A stretch of 64,000 nt of DNA from Panicum virgatum (lineage: Eukaryota > Streptophyta > Magnoliopsida > Poales > Poaceae). The stretch lies in NCBI RefSeq assembly GCF_016808335.1, contig NC_053150.1:31761238-31825237 (forward strand). Reading direction: 5' to 3'. Shown here one piece after another: positions 11,101 to 21,575 of this stretch. The position numbers and the translations under genes are program-made. A model generated the notes under the pieces. That model was given only the letters and a program-made list of their open reading frames with translations. It made no database searches and was not told the origin of the DNA. Numbering within the stretch: position 1 is the first letter of the stretch; each line of letters opens with the position of its first letter.

Positions 11101-12312
11101 CCTGATCCCTGAACAAACAAAACGTTTTCAAGGTCAGCAGAGGGACACTTCTGGACCAGGGAACTCTTTTCATGTGGTTGGTCTCCACCAACAATCTCCA
11201 TGCCATTGATTCCATCACAGAGCCCATTTTCACATACTAGGTCCATAAGTTTATGCATGACAGCATCAGTGGAAGACTTCAGAGTATTGACACGAATACA
11301 AGAATAACGAGAAGGATGCCTGAGCAGGAAAGCAATAGTTAGTCATATAGAACAGTAATAGTTGTCATGGATTAAAAATTAGCACGAAAGTTCAGAACAA
11401 GCTCCCTCAACAGATATCAGTTACTTAAATTAGCACCTAAGACTTATTATACTTCATACTTCTGAAAAAGCAAGTAGCGAGCCCAAGTGGCAGCGGTCCA
11501 TAATTAACTAAAACAAAACATTGTGCATTTGATTAACTTGTACAGACACGAATCATATATAGATATACTACTGCCTTGAGGATAATCGTGTGATGTATGG
11601 ATGACCTTATCTTCCAAACATTTCAACTGCTATTTAATTGCACCACATTAATCTGTCTAGAGTTGAACCTGCGAAGAAAGCACAGAATGCATAAAATGCT
11701 GCAGGGCGGCAAATATCAGGACGATCGATATGCTGAATAGCTTGAAATTCGGAATACACTTAAAACTTGAACAAGTATTCCTAGTTGTCCGTTCCCAAGA
11801 TCCTGAAAACCAGAATTGTTCGAATATCCATATATCTGGCATGCTAATTCTGATTCATTCTTTTATCTGCTCAATGGATGGACTGATGCAAGAGTCGAGC
11901 GTGCTAACTGTTAAGCTTGGGATGTGCTGGGAACAGCGTCTCGTTTGACTCCGCTCCATCCTACATTTCCCTGACAATCTGCGGAGCTGCTCCAGTAGAA
12001 CATCACGCTAGACAGCAATAAAGCCCCAGAACTTGGACCAAAAGGAAATGCAGCGTTCCTAGAATCAGCAGGAACCAAATGACAGGGAGAAGGGGGGGTA
12101 AAGCCAGAGCCAGCCTCTAGCAGGCGGAGCTGTACTCACGCGAGGGCCTCGGAGATGCGGGCGAAGCGGTCCCGGCCGTACGCGGCGGCGAAGTACTCCT
12201 CCACTTCCGGCTGCCACCGCAGCTTCGGGCTGAACGTGTACCGGCCCGCGTCGGCGGCGCGCGCCGCCACCGCCGAGGGAGAGGGGGAGGAGGAGGAAGA
12301 AGAGGAGTCCAT
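8148..12312 (-). CDS. NOP2C: NSUN6/NOP2C-type RNA (cytosine-5) methyltransferase, 5' six exons only
   Basis: Member of the NOL1/NOP2/Sun family of SAM-dependent RNA m5C methyltransferases. The animal counterpart NSUN6 modifies C72 of tRNA acceptor stems; Arabidopsis At1g06560 is named NOP2C. Exons read on the minus strand: 12140-12312, 11004-11319, 9915-10062, 9570-9707, 8814-8876, 8148-8269. Phases agree at every junction and give 320 codons. ATG at 12312 was chosen (MDSSSSSSSPSP); the longer frame upstream lacks an ATG. Exon 2 has HPSRYSCIRVNTL. Exons 2-4 form the PUA domain (SVLRGAQVFVPGVLAC, then KGDKVAVSVAIEQPV). Exon 5 has IFLQNLPSVVAAHVL and exon 6 the SAM motif I, ILDMCAAPGGKT. The catalytic cysteine motifs belong to later exons, which are absent here because the Tat element sits in intron 6. 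Intron 3 uses a GC donor. Product identity is firm; intactness of the full locus is unknown. Confidence 0.93.
9375..9419 (-). mobile_element. 45-bp 5'-truncated LINE insertion in intron 4
   Basis: On the minus strand the insert ends in GGCATGGTCGC followed by eight A residues, which looks like a plant L1 3' tail. It is flanked by AATCAAGGGTC(A/G)TTATA at 9358-9374 and 9420-9436, a 17-bp duplication with one mismatch. Target duplication plus poly(A) marks target-primed reverse transcription. Confidence 0.8.
9913..9915 (-). other. GC-AG splice donor of methyltransferase intron 3
   Basis: The exon ends CAATCAG and the intron begins GCAAGC in place of GT. GC donors with a strong CAG|GCAAG context are a known minor class. 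The reading frame is continuous only if this donor is used (Gln-Ser-Asp across the junction). Confidence 0.85.
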
Positions 12313-12388
12313 CAGCGGCGACGGCGGCCGGCCACGGGGAGAAGCCGGATGGGGCGAGATGGAGAGCACGAGCGACGAGGGGTGGTAG

Positions 12389-12612
12389 CAGTGTTTACCT
12401 TACCGCCGGTAACCGATTTCCCGCCGTTCAGCGGTATCGGAAAATTTTAGCGGTAACCGGCGGTAACCGTTTTTTTATTTTAATTTTTTTTGAAAATTTT
12501 AAATTTTGGCGATTTTTTTTTAAATTTACCGTCGGTACGGGTTACCGCATAGTAGCAGTATCAGTAAATTTTGGCGGTAACCGCCGGTTTACCGGCAGTA
12601 AGGTAAACCCTG
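12389..12612. mobile_element. hAT-type MITE, 224 bp, with perfect 8-bp TSD
   Basis: Ends are CAGTGTTTACCTTACCGCCG and, in reverse complement, CAGGGTTTACCTTACTGCCG, giving terminal inverted repeats of about 27 bp. It is flanked on both sides by GGTGGTAG (12381-12388 and 12613-12620). The interior is a G/C-run and A/T-run mix with repeated GGTAACCG; no coding. It begins 76 bp upstream of the methyltransferase ATG, so it lies in the 5' UTR or core promoter. Confidence 0.93.
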
Positions 12613-12636
12613 GGTGGTAGAGGGGCGAAAGGAGAA

Positions 12637-13969
12637 TGTTTTTTTATCCATACCATTACAATTTTCAAAGTTTGGAGAAACGCCATTACTATTCGTCTAT
12701 TTCGAAACATACCATTACAATTTTTCGCTTCTCGCAAAAATGACACGGAATACGTATGAAGACAACTTGGGCCCAGCTGCAGGTGTATATGAATACGTAT
12801 ATTGCATTGAAGGCTCTCTCTCCTATCACTGACTCGCGGGGCCCCCATGTCATCTTCTTCTTCCTCCTTCGTCCTTCCTCCTTCCCTGCCGCCCTCCTCC
12901 TCCCCGCGGCCGAGGTCGAGCTCGAGGCGGCTCTCCACCCAACGCCAGATCTGAGCGAACGCGCCGCGACGCCGGAATAGGGGCTCAGGGCGAGGCCGGG
13001 GACGACGACGGGGGTGGCGGGGCAGACCAGCTACGCGCCGCCCCTGCTCCTCCCTCCCGGGACCGGCGGGGCGGAGCTGCTGCTGCCCGCGCCACCGGTC
13101 CGCCGCCGTTCGCGCCCTCGTCCTTTCCTCACGCGCCGTCCGTGCCGCCCACGAGTAGGGGACGGGGGCACAGGGAGCACGGGAGGGAGGCGCCGGTGCC
13201 GGGAAGGGAGGCTGCGCGCGAGCGGGGAGGAAGATGGCGGCTGATGAGCGCGGAGAAGGCAAGGGTCGTGGCCGCCGCGCCGACAGAGGGAGCAGGGGCC
13301 TCCCGCGAGGGGGGATGCAGGAGCAGCGCCGGCGAGTGGGGAGGGATGGAGGAGCAGGGGAGCCGGCCGCCACGCGCTCGCCGCCATCCTCCGATGCGAG
13401 GCCTGCTCGAGCTCCCCGGCGCGGAGGGCCGTGCGCCACCCTGGGACGCTCTGGAGGTAGCAGGGGAGGAGGACAGGGGAGGGGAGGGGCGCCCGTGCGC
13501 CACGCCGTACCGCGTCTCCGGCCGGCCACTCGCCACGCCGTGCTCCTGCCCGGGGAGGGAGGGAGGCCAGCTCCGCCGTGCCGAGGAGCCTGTGCGCCAC
13601 GGCGCCCTGCTGCTCGTCCTCCCTGTCGAGCCCTGAGGCGTGCTGGCGGGGGTGCGTGGCCGGAGGAGGGAGGAGGAGATGCAGAGGCGGCAGGGAAGGA
13701 GGAGAGAGAAAATGGGAGGAGGAGGGCGGCAGGAGAGGATGAAGAAGAAGATGACATGTGGGGCCTGCGAGTCAGTGATAGGAGAGAGAGCCTTCAATGC
13801 AATATACGTATTCATATACACCTGCAGCTGGGCCCATGTTGTCTCCATACGTATTCCGTGTCATTTTTGCGAGAAACGAAAAATTGTAATAGTATGTTTC
13901 GAAATAGACGAATAGTAATGGCGTTTCTCCAAACTTTGAAAATTGTAATGGTATGGATAAAAAAAACCC
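12637..13969. mobile_element. Non-autonomous MULE (possible Pack-MULE), 1333 bp, with perfect 9-bp TSD
   Basis: Long terminal inverted repeats of about 235 bp (left 12637-12872, right 13735-13969) match with only a handful of differences. Both arms contain CCATACCATTACAATTTTC and GGCCCAGCTGCAGGTGTA. The flanks AAAGGAGAA at 12628-12636 and 13970-13978 form a perfect 9-bp TSD, the Mutator size. The interior (about 12890-13720) is very GC-rich and open in several frames on both strands, as expected of a captured gene piece, but I recognise no domain. No transposase is present. Confidence 0.92.
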
Positions 13970-13978
13970 AAAGGAGAA

Positions 13979-14100
13979 GGCGGCTGGGGGTGGGCAGGGC
14001 TGAGGAGAGCTGTAATCGGGAAGGCAGGGCTTTTGCAGGGTTTTGCTTGATCTACTTTAAAACTGTATAATATAATCACTCACGAAACAAGGTGCCATTC
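13979..14100. other. Short host-like spacer, displaced 5' flank of the methyltransferase gene
   Basis: With both insertions and one TSD copy removed, this sequence (starting GGCGGCTGGGGG) joins directly to the region upstream of the methyltransferase ATG. It was therefore promoter-proximal before the insertions. No motif was identified. Confidence 0.5.
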
Positions 14101-16506
14101 TGCCAATAATATAGACGCAACCCGCTAAAGATCATTTACTTCTATTTCTCTCACTTCTATTTTTATTACCATCAAATTCATCAGTGTTCTCTAAAATCAA
14201 TTTGTTCATGTATCACCCACTCATCCTCCACTAGTGTTAACCATAATGATCATAATTCTCTACTAGCATCACCTATCATGATCATAATTCGAATGTGAAT
14301 TTTCAAAAAATTTGTGTGAAGTGCAAAAATTTAGATCAATTCAAGGATAATGCTACCTCAGCCTTCTCCTAGTGAAAATAAAATCAAATTAAATATAAGG
14401 AGTTAAATGTTAGTGTGAAAAATATTTGATTTTTATTGGAGTTATTGGCTCTACCTTGTTTGGAATTAATTTGGATGGATCTTGTCTAAACCTAACTGGG
14501 CCTAAAGCATCTAACCTACCCAACCCGACCTACCTAGCTTGGCCCGCTAACCACTGAACCAGCCCAACCCGCTCGCCACACGCGGGCGCAGCGAGCCGCG
14601 CGGCCCAGGAACGGCTCAGCACCGCCGCTCACCTCAATCCACTCAACCGCGCCCCGCTTTTCCGCTCTCGCCGCAACTAACAGGGGTGGGCCATCTATCA
14701 GTTTTCCCCTTCCTCTCGCTCCCTCTCTCACTCACGCGCACCTCGCGCGTGCCGCTCCCGTGCCGAGCCCTTTGCAACCCGTGCTGACAGCTACTACCCC
14801 ACTCTCGACCACCACCCGCCCGCGTGACCCCGAGCCTGGGTCGAAGAGGCCCTGGATGGCCGCCACGTCACCCCGCCCCCGCGGCCATCACATCACCTTC
14901 GTCCTCGGCGTCCGGGTCCGCCGCAAGCCCTAGCTGTCGCTTATAAAGACCGCAGCCGCCGCCCCGACCGGAAACCCTAACCCAATTGGGGTTTTCTCCC
15001 CTTCATCACCGCCAATTCCTAGGAGGAGGGACCAGAGGAGGAGAGTGCCACTGGCTACCGGAGCTCTGCCTGCCTCGTCCACATCGACACCACTGTTGCA
15101 GCGCTGCATGGCACGGCTCCACCGGATCTCATGCGTCACCTCGCCACTGCACCGCCACTAACCGCCCCAAGCCTGACGGTGAGCACCGCCGCCGACGTTC
15201 CCTCTGCCCTTTCTCTGCACAGGCACCGCCTCTAGCCGCCGTATCTCAACCATAGCCGGACCTAGGACCCTCTTTGCCCTTTTGTGTGCCGCGAATAGGA
15301 GCCTCGCTGCCACGCCGTCGTAGCTCACAGTCGCCGTCGCCGTTCCTAGTGCCGCCGTGTTGAATCCGCTCAGCAGGGCCACATCGCGGACCTGGGATGC
15401 CAGGGGCCCGCACGTGCGAGCATGGCCTAGGCCAAGCGAGCCAGGACGTCACCCTTTGGCGCGCTCCGGCGAGCGTCTCCACCGCCGAACCCTTCTCAAC
15501 GCCACCACGGCCTCGCCGTGCGCCCGCCGTGCCCGCGCGAGCGCTCTGGTGCCCAAGGCTTGGCCTTTGCCCTGCCTTGGCACCAACCCGTGACGTCGAT
15601 GCCTCGCCATCGCTACTGCACTTCGGCGCGCCTTGGGCTGTCCTGATGTCCAGCCTTGCCCAGGCCCGTGCGCGCGCAGGGAGCCGTAGGGCCAAAGGAT
15701 GGTGGTCGTATCCGTTAGTTTTGTTACAGCAGACCAGTGTTTCGTTATCCCGGAGGGTTCATTCCCGACCGACTACGATTCAAGTGGGTCCAGGTGTACA
15801 ACCCCCTGCATGTTGTAAAACTATACATATAGCCGCATACTCGATTATGTACAACTTTTGATCCGGCTTCACTAACTAGAGCAGTGTTACTTGAATTCTA
15901 TCTCCAGTGTGCAGTAGAGATACGAAGAGCGGGAGTTCTTGTACCGCTTGGTGGAATGTGATATCTGGAGGCGTGAGTGATCCAGGAGTCCGGGATGCCG
16001 GAACGGCCCATATCGGGAAGAAGGATGATATATGTATCTATTTGTGATACTATTGTGCATAGGAAACTCTTACCTTTTCTTGGCTATATTTTATACTGAT
16101 GCATCCACAAAGCTTGCATAGGGATGGTGACATGAACCTATCCCATCCTTGGGGATAGCTTGGCAAGATGCAGAGTCCGACACCAATGACGATGGTTGGT
16201 ATGACTAAGGCTCGTGCTACACTCAAGATTGCATGTGGAAGGAGTGCCGAAGAAGGAGGCCCTGAAGACCTAGTTTCCGTTGTTGTTTTCTATTTGCTCT
16301 GAAATTAGCCCAACGGGCTTGTAATGGGAGAATCGTACTAAATCTCCAGAATTTATGTAATAATTAAACCTATGATCGTATTGTTTAAGCAGTACAACTA
16401 TGATATTGCCTAAAATGATGAATCTGTATGTGATAGCGTATGATCTATGAACTATCACGACGATACAGGGAATCGGATTCGCTTTACAGAAACCTAGTTC
16501 GTTTCA
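14101..16506 (+). repeat. LTR-like retrotransposon remnant with a TATA box
   Basis: An AT-rich start, a long GC-rich stretch with only chance frames, a TATAAAG at 14942-14948 followed by CCCTAACCCAATTGGGG, and an AT-rich tail ending GAAACCTAGTTCGTTTCA near 16506. This composition profile resembles the long LTRs of Tekay/Del chromoviruses. No TSD, PBS or coding part was found, and the borders are approximate. It could be a solo LTR or a chimera. Confidence 0.45.
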
Positions 16507-17409
16507 GGCAAGGTTATCCTGGAATGAATTATGTGGTGGCACGCGACCTCTATCCTGCATTCCTGAAGAAAATCTAAGTAGAGTACAACACCAATCGACT
16601 AATCCCTTTTCTTTCTTGGTGAACGTGGAAGGCATGAACCATGAAAAGTGACAAGAGATCAATATCAGGAACAACCAATCTTGAACTTTCCTCTGCGTTG
16701 GGTCCAAGCAACCATGCAGGCTCACCTGAACCGCTGTCACCGTGATCGGAGAGGATGAATCGAATCCAATCCTGAATCCAGCCGCCGTGATAGCCCCGGT
16801 GAGTCAAGACTCAAGAGCACGCCCGCTGTAGAGACAGCACCAAGAACCGCCACCTCTCGAACGCTCGCCGAAGCCACTCTGCCTCCTGCCTTTCCACCCG
16901 AGTGTTGTGCCTCCATGGGACACTGGGACGTAGCAGCGGCGAGCTTCCGCGAGGGAGGAGATGGGACAGGCGGACTACATGGACTCGTGGTGTGGGGGTG
17001 GCTCCAAGTGGTGTGCGGCACGGGGACGGAGATGGCGACGGAGGATGGAACTCGGAATGCGCGGGGCTGAGGGGAGGGCAAAGGGGAGGGCATCGGGGTT
17101 ACGAGTGGGGAGGCGGCAGTTGTTAACAGAGATGGCATCGCGAGTGCGTCGGCTCCTCCTACGACGCTCTGCTTTGTGGCGAGGGGAGGCCTGCAGCACG
17201 AGGGGAGGACGGCGGCACCCTGAGGGGGGCAAGGGGGAGGGCAGCGGGAGGCATGATGGGGGGGAGGCGAGGGTAGGGATATCGAGCGGGAGCGAGTTAA
17301 GGGCGGCAGGGTAGGCGAGATGGTCAAGATGGAACCATTGGGCGGCGTGGAGGTGGGAGGCGGTCAGACGGGTCGTGATTGTGTGGAAAAAGTGTCACAA
17401 TCATTCTTT
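16507..17409. other. No recognised gene; GC-rich half around 16800-17380
   Basis: The open frames on both strands are low-complexity products of a G-rich, purine-biased stretch. Nothing resembling a known domain was seen. Confidence 0.5.
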
Positions 17410-18540
17410 GCTTTTTTTTCGAGGAGAAGAGAGTTTATTTATTGCTCTGAAAGATGGTTTCAATCACGAGCAATAAGCTGCTCAACACGCACCGGGGATG
17501 CAAAACATCACACTCATCCGTTTAGCAAATTGCACGAGCTCGTGTGCGACTCCATTACTCTCTCTTCTAGAATGGGTAACATCCCATGGGGAGCCTGTCT
17601 CCAGCATCCAACGCCTCTTCGGATGATTTTCAGCTGTGATCGCCGGAGGTCTTCAGGAAACCTGCCACGGCACTACTGTCCATGGTTAATACGACCTGTT
17701 GATGGCACCATTCCGAGGCCAAACTTAGGCCCTCTTTGCAGGCTAGCGCCTCCAACTCCTCCGCATCCTTTCCATTGCCAATGAAGACCCAGGCAGGCTG
17801 CCAGCAGGACAGCGCCCAGATGGTCCCAAATGGCGACGCCCAGACCTCCTTCTCCCATTGCACTGTCAAAGGCTCCATCAACATTTATCTTTATCCACCC
17901 TCATCCGGTGGCTTCCACTTCTCCGAGGCCCTCTCCTTTTTATCAGGCCCGGCCCTTTGACCAGTGTCACTGATCGGGTTCTTTCGTTTGGCGTCAAACA
18001 CTGGTCGTTGATGACTTGATGCCGGATGCCGCGCAGCTCGCCCTAATACTTGACCAGGAATCTTACTGAACCCTCTACCGATAGCTTGTCCGAGTCATGC
18101 ACAATATTATTTCCCACCTGCCAGCTCCTCCATAAGAGCAGCATCACCATAGCTCCTCCATCAATCCCCAAACTGTCGATGAATGTTAGCAATGTCCACT
18201 GTTTCCTTATTGCTTTCCGTAGTGTACATGCATGATCACAGCGAATCAGAGCATGCGTACTCGATTCAGTTTCCTTGCCGCAGCTCTCACATTGATAAGA
18301 TATTACAATGTGACGGCGGCACTTGTTTTCCTAGGTGGCCAGCCCATTATGGAACGCTTTCCATCCAAAAACTAAAATCTTGTGTGTGATTGGAATATTC
18401 CAGAATTTTTTCCAAATTGACCTTTGGTTCTGGTTGCTAGAGCTCGATTGCCACCCCCCATTCTCCTCTTCCCGAAGCCGGCTCGCTAACCTGTACGCGC
18501 TGCGGACCGAGAAGAACCCTGACTTCTAGTAAAACCAGGC
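17410..18540 (-). pseudogene. LINE (L1) 3' fragment: zf-RVT and RNase H domains
   Basis: Minus-strand remnant of a non-LTR retrotransposon ORF2 C-terminus. The zinc-ribbon zf-RVT part (about 18100-18540) shows WNIPITHKILVFGWKAFHNG and a C-x2-C then H/C pattern (SYQCESCGKETESS, then RCDHAC). Downstream (about 17600-17900) is an RNase H-like fold with INVDGAFDSAMGEGGLGVAI, AEELEALACKEGLSLA and LTMDSSAVAGFL. Some plant L1 lineages are known to carry such an RNase H. Frames are broken throughout. An A-run on the minus strand at 17410-17417 marks the 3' tail. The 5' border is uncertain. Confidence 0.8.
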
Positions 18541-18592
18541 CAGAAAGTAGAGATTCCTCAACCGCCGGGGACTGAACCCTGGTACCCATGAG

Positions 18593-19290
18593 TGGGGTTC
18601 TTTTTAGGGTCAGTTGGATCCATGCCACTACAATTTCACGAAGTTGGATTTCATGTTGAAATCCATGCTATTGAGTGGCATGATTTTCAACGTGAAACCC
18701 AATTTCATGGAGTTGTGGTGGCATGAATCGAATTTTCCCTTCTTTTTACCGACCGGACACCCCAAACCGCCGGACACCGGTTCCGGTTTACCGGACCGGT
18801 TTGACCGGTTACTGGTAGAAACCGGTCAAATTCAAATTTGAATTCAAAAAACTCAGTTCAACTGGTTCGTACCGGTTTACCGGCCGGTTTGACCGGTTTA
18901 CCGGCCGGTTTGACTGGTTTGAATTCAAATCCAAATTTAAAATCGCATGTGTAACCGGTATACCGGCCGGTTAGACCGGTTTACCGGCCGGTTTGACCGG
19001 TTTACCAAGTGGGTCTTAATGGGCCGTCTCATTTTTTTCTTTTTCTTTTTTGTTTTAACTTTAAATGCCCGAAAAGTATGTTAAACAAACGAATTTTTGA
19101 GAAATTTTGACACCATTAAATTCATCGCACCTTGAAGTTTTTTTAGGATTTTTTTAGAAATTTTTCATTTTTTTGAATTCAAATTTGAATTTTGACCGGT
19201 TGGGTACCGGCCGGAACCGGAACCGGTCCGGATCGGTTTGACCGGTAACCGATCAAACCGGACCGGTTCCCACCGGTTAGGTGAACCCTA
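18593..19290. mobile_element. hAT-like element, 698 bp, with CCGGTTT repeats and a nested MITE
   Basis: Flanked by CCCATGAG at 18585-18592 and 19291-19298, a perfect 8-bp TSD. Termini are TGGGGTTC and, from the right, TAGGGTTC. Subterminal sequence in inverted orientation is shared further in (CCGGTCAAA(A)TTCAAATTTGAATTC). The interior holds many ACCGGTTTACCGGCCGGTTTG units. No coding capacity. Confidence 0.85.
18606..18740. mobile_element. 135-bp MITE nested in the hAT-like element
   Basis: Almost the whole length is an inverted repeat: the left arm AGGGTCAGTTGGATCCATGC pairs with the right arm AGGGAAAATTCGATTCATGC, and pairing continues inward. TCTTTTT at 18599-18605 and 18741-18747 looks like a 7- to 8-bp TSD. 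It splits the left terminus of the host element, so it arrived later. Confidence 0.75.
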
Positions 19291-19683
19291 CCCATGAGGC
19301 CATGACAAGAACACCTTTTGAAATTTGAATTGAAGAGCGCTCGCGAAACCTGCATGATCCGCACGCGGGATCATTTGTATATATTATATTTACATCCATG
19401 TGAAAGCAAGAGCTTTGTTTTGTTTGTCTGTCCGCCCATCCCTCCCTGGTGGATTCGTCCCACAGGGTTCGCAAACCAGCATGACCATTTGTTATATGAA
19501 CAAGTATTATAGCAGGCTACATCCTACATGGAGGAGAGAGAAAAAAGCCACCGTTTCCTTTACCGCCGGCTCAATCTCTGCACGTGGACCCAGGCAAAGG
19601 AAATCGCTCGCTCCCTGCCTGCTGCAGGCGCAGAGCAGAGCTCGCAGCCAGCCGTATGGGCTGGGTTATTGCCATGCTCGTAA

Positions 19684-19917
19684 GGCTGCGTTTAGTTCAA
19701 AAAAAATTGTACAGTACCTATTACATTAAATTTTTAGACACACATATATATGGCGTATTAAATGTGTTTGAAAAAATAACTAATTATATAGTCTAACTGA
19801 TTCCTACGAGATGAATATAATAATACTAATTAATTCATAATTAAATATTAATTATCAAATAATAATAAAATATGCTACAGTAGTTAAATCCAAACTTTTT
19901 CACCAACTAAATACGCC
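19684..19917. mobile_element. Tourist-like (PIF/Harbinger) MITE, 234 bp
   Basis: TIRs GGCTGCGTTTAGTTC and, from the right, GGCGTATTTAGTTGG. Flanked by TAA on both sides (19681-19683, 19918-19920). The family common ending CCAAACTTTTTCACCAACTAA is present. The same family and exact length recur at 47211. Confidence 0.88.
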
Positions 19918-20064
19918 TAAAGTGACCATACGCCTAAAGTGACCTTGCACGCTGCTGCTGTTGGGACTCGGGATTCGGGACGGACCAATGAAACTAGTGG
20001 ACCTGACGCTGCCTCCTGCGCCGGCACGGATCGAGCCGCTCCTTCGTGGCCGCCACTTTGGTTT

Positions 20065-20360
20065 TGTTTGGTTCGCGCGCTAGATTTTTATCAGTCTCTT
20101 CTGGTCTCCGCATGAAAAATCAAATAAAATCTATTTGTAAAATTTTTTTAAAGATGATTGTAATTTTTCGTGACGAATCTAGTAACAATAATTAATCGAT
20201 GTTTTGCTACAGTAATGCTACAGTAACTATTCTCTAATCATACGTTTAGATGTCTCATTAAATTATTCAGAGTCGCTAACGCGGGTTCTGAAATTGATTT
20301 TATAAACTAGTTTTGTTTGGCACTGTAATTAGTAATCAAACTGTCACTATTCACTAGCAC
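20065..20360. mobile_element. MITE copy 1 of a local family (GCTACAGTAATGCTACAGTAA type)
   Basis: About 0.3 kb of AT-rich sequence starting TTTTGTTTGGTTCG, with GACGAATCTAGTAAC, GCTACAGTAATGCTACAGTA and ATTAAATTATTCAGAGTC. The same blocks are shared with copies near 20815 and 21240. Borders are approximate; no TSD was fixed. Confidence 0.6.
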
Positions 20361-20399
20361 GCTGCAAATAAAAAACCCTTCACTTCTCTGTCCCGCCAC

Positions 20400-20760
20400 C
20401 GTGAGCCACGACAGCGCAGGGGGGACCGGCGGACCGCAGCGGCAGGAGGCGGCCGTGAGCGTGTGGGGGACCGCGCGTTTGCGGGGAGGTGCGGCGCGGC
20501 ACGTTCGCGGGGAGTGACAACTGCGCGGCACGTTCGTGGGATTATGGGTCGACGCGGCGCGTTCGCGGGGACATGAGTAGGTGCGGCACGTTCGCAGGGA
20601 GCAGCGGCTGCTGCCGGCGTGAGGTAGCACGGCGACCAGCTACTAGTGATTTTTTTATTGAGTACTCTTTTTTATTTGATCTCTAGGGGTGGAGCGGAAA
20701 CAGGTTTTCAAGGGTGAGTAAGGGCCTCCCCTGTTTGTGCAAACAAAAATTGTAGCAGGG
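20400..20760. repeat. Diverged repeated block, copy a
   Basis: GC-rich stretch built on CACGTTCG(C/T)GGG motifs, followed by TTTTTTATTTGATCTCTAGGGG, a GGTGAGTAAGGGC motif and GTGCAAACAAAAATTGTAGC. The same order recurs at 27430-27730, and the GC-rich part again at 22430-22735. No coding. Confidence 0.6.
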
Positions 20761-20814
20761 AAAAGCATGGGCAAGTACGCATCTATCCTTACAAATAGAT
20801 TTTTGGCCGTGTTT

Positions 20815-21127
20815 GATTGAGAGTGTGAAAAATTTTTCACAAAAAAACGAATGCATGCATGGAGTACTAAACGAAATTTATTTGTGAAACCTTTTCACGG
20901 ATGAGTGTAATTTTTCGATACGAATCTAATGACGGTAATTAATCTATGATTTGCTACAGTGATGTTACAGTAATCATCCTCTAATTATGCGGTTAAAGTC
21001 TTTATTACATTGGTCTCGTGAATTTACTAGGGATTTTACAGATGGCTTTGTAATTAGACTTTATTTAATACTATATAAATTAGTAGTCAAAGGTGGAAAT
21101 ATTTTTCGACCCAAACCAAACACAGCA
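20815..21127. mobile_element. MITE copy 2 of the same family
   Basis: Termini GGCCGTGTTTGATTG and, from the right, TGCTGTGTTTGGTTTGGGTCG. It contains ACGAATCTAATGACGGTAAT and GCTACAGTGATGTTACAGTAA. A TTT on both sides may be the TSD. Confidence 0.7.
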
Positions 21128-21239
21128 TTTACCCGCTTTAAAAACTGTTTTGCCAGTAGTGCTTCTCTAAGCGAATAAACATCATCAGCTCTGAGATTGT
21201 GTGCACATCGCTGCTGCTCATTAAATGCTAGCTCTGAGA

Positions 21240-21575
21240 TTGTTTGGATGAAGTGTGAAAATATTTTGATGAGAGAGAAATGATGTTTTGACCACTAATT
21301 AGGGGTATTAAATAAAGTCTAATTATAAAATTATCTCCACAACTATGGTACTGTAGCAGCTGCTCTAGTTAATGAGGACTTTGACCACACGATTAGAGAA
21401 TGATTGAGCGCGGTTACTGTAGCATCACTGTAGCCAATCATGATGAAACTTGGCTCATTAAATTCTTCTCGAAAAGTTACACCATTACTAAAAAAATTTG
21501 CAAATAAACTTCGTTTAGTACTCCATGCGGGTATTCGTCTTTTAGTGCAAACTTGATTTGACACCTAACAAACAT
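21240..21575. mobile_element. MITE copy 3 of the same family, inverted
   Basis: The same internal blocks as the two copies to the left, in reverse complement (for example TTACTGTAGCATCACTGTAGC and TTCGTTTAGTACTCCATGC). It ends in CTAACAAACATGGCC. Borders are approximate. Confidence 0.65.

Noticed and set aside
12561..13757. A 398-codon minus-strand frame and several long plus-strand frames in the same place
   Set aside because: They lie inside the MULE between its TIRs, overlap in many frames because the DNA is very GC-rich, and have no recognisable domain.
14534..15861. Several frames near a TATAAAG as a host gene
   Set aside because: The products are Ala/Arg/Pro-rich with no domain and the surrounding sequence has LTR-like composition.
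18770..19020. The CCGGTTT repeat chain as a CRISPR-like or satellite array
   Set aside because: Unit spacing is irregular, there are no unique spacers, and it lies inside a TSD-bounded transposon of a plant genome.
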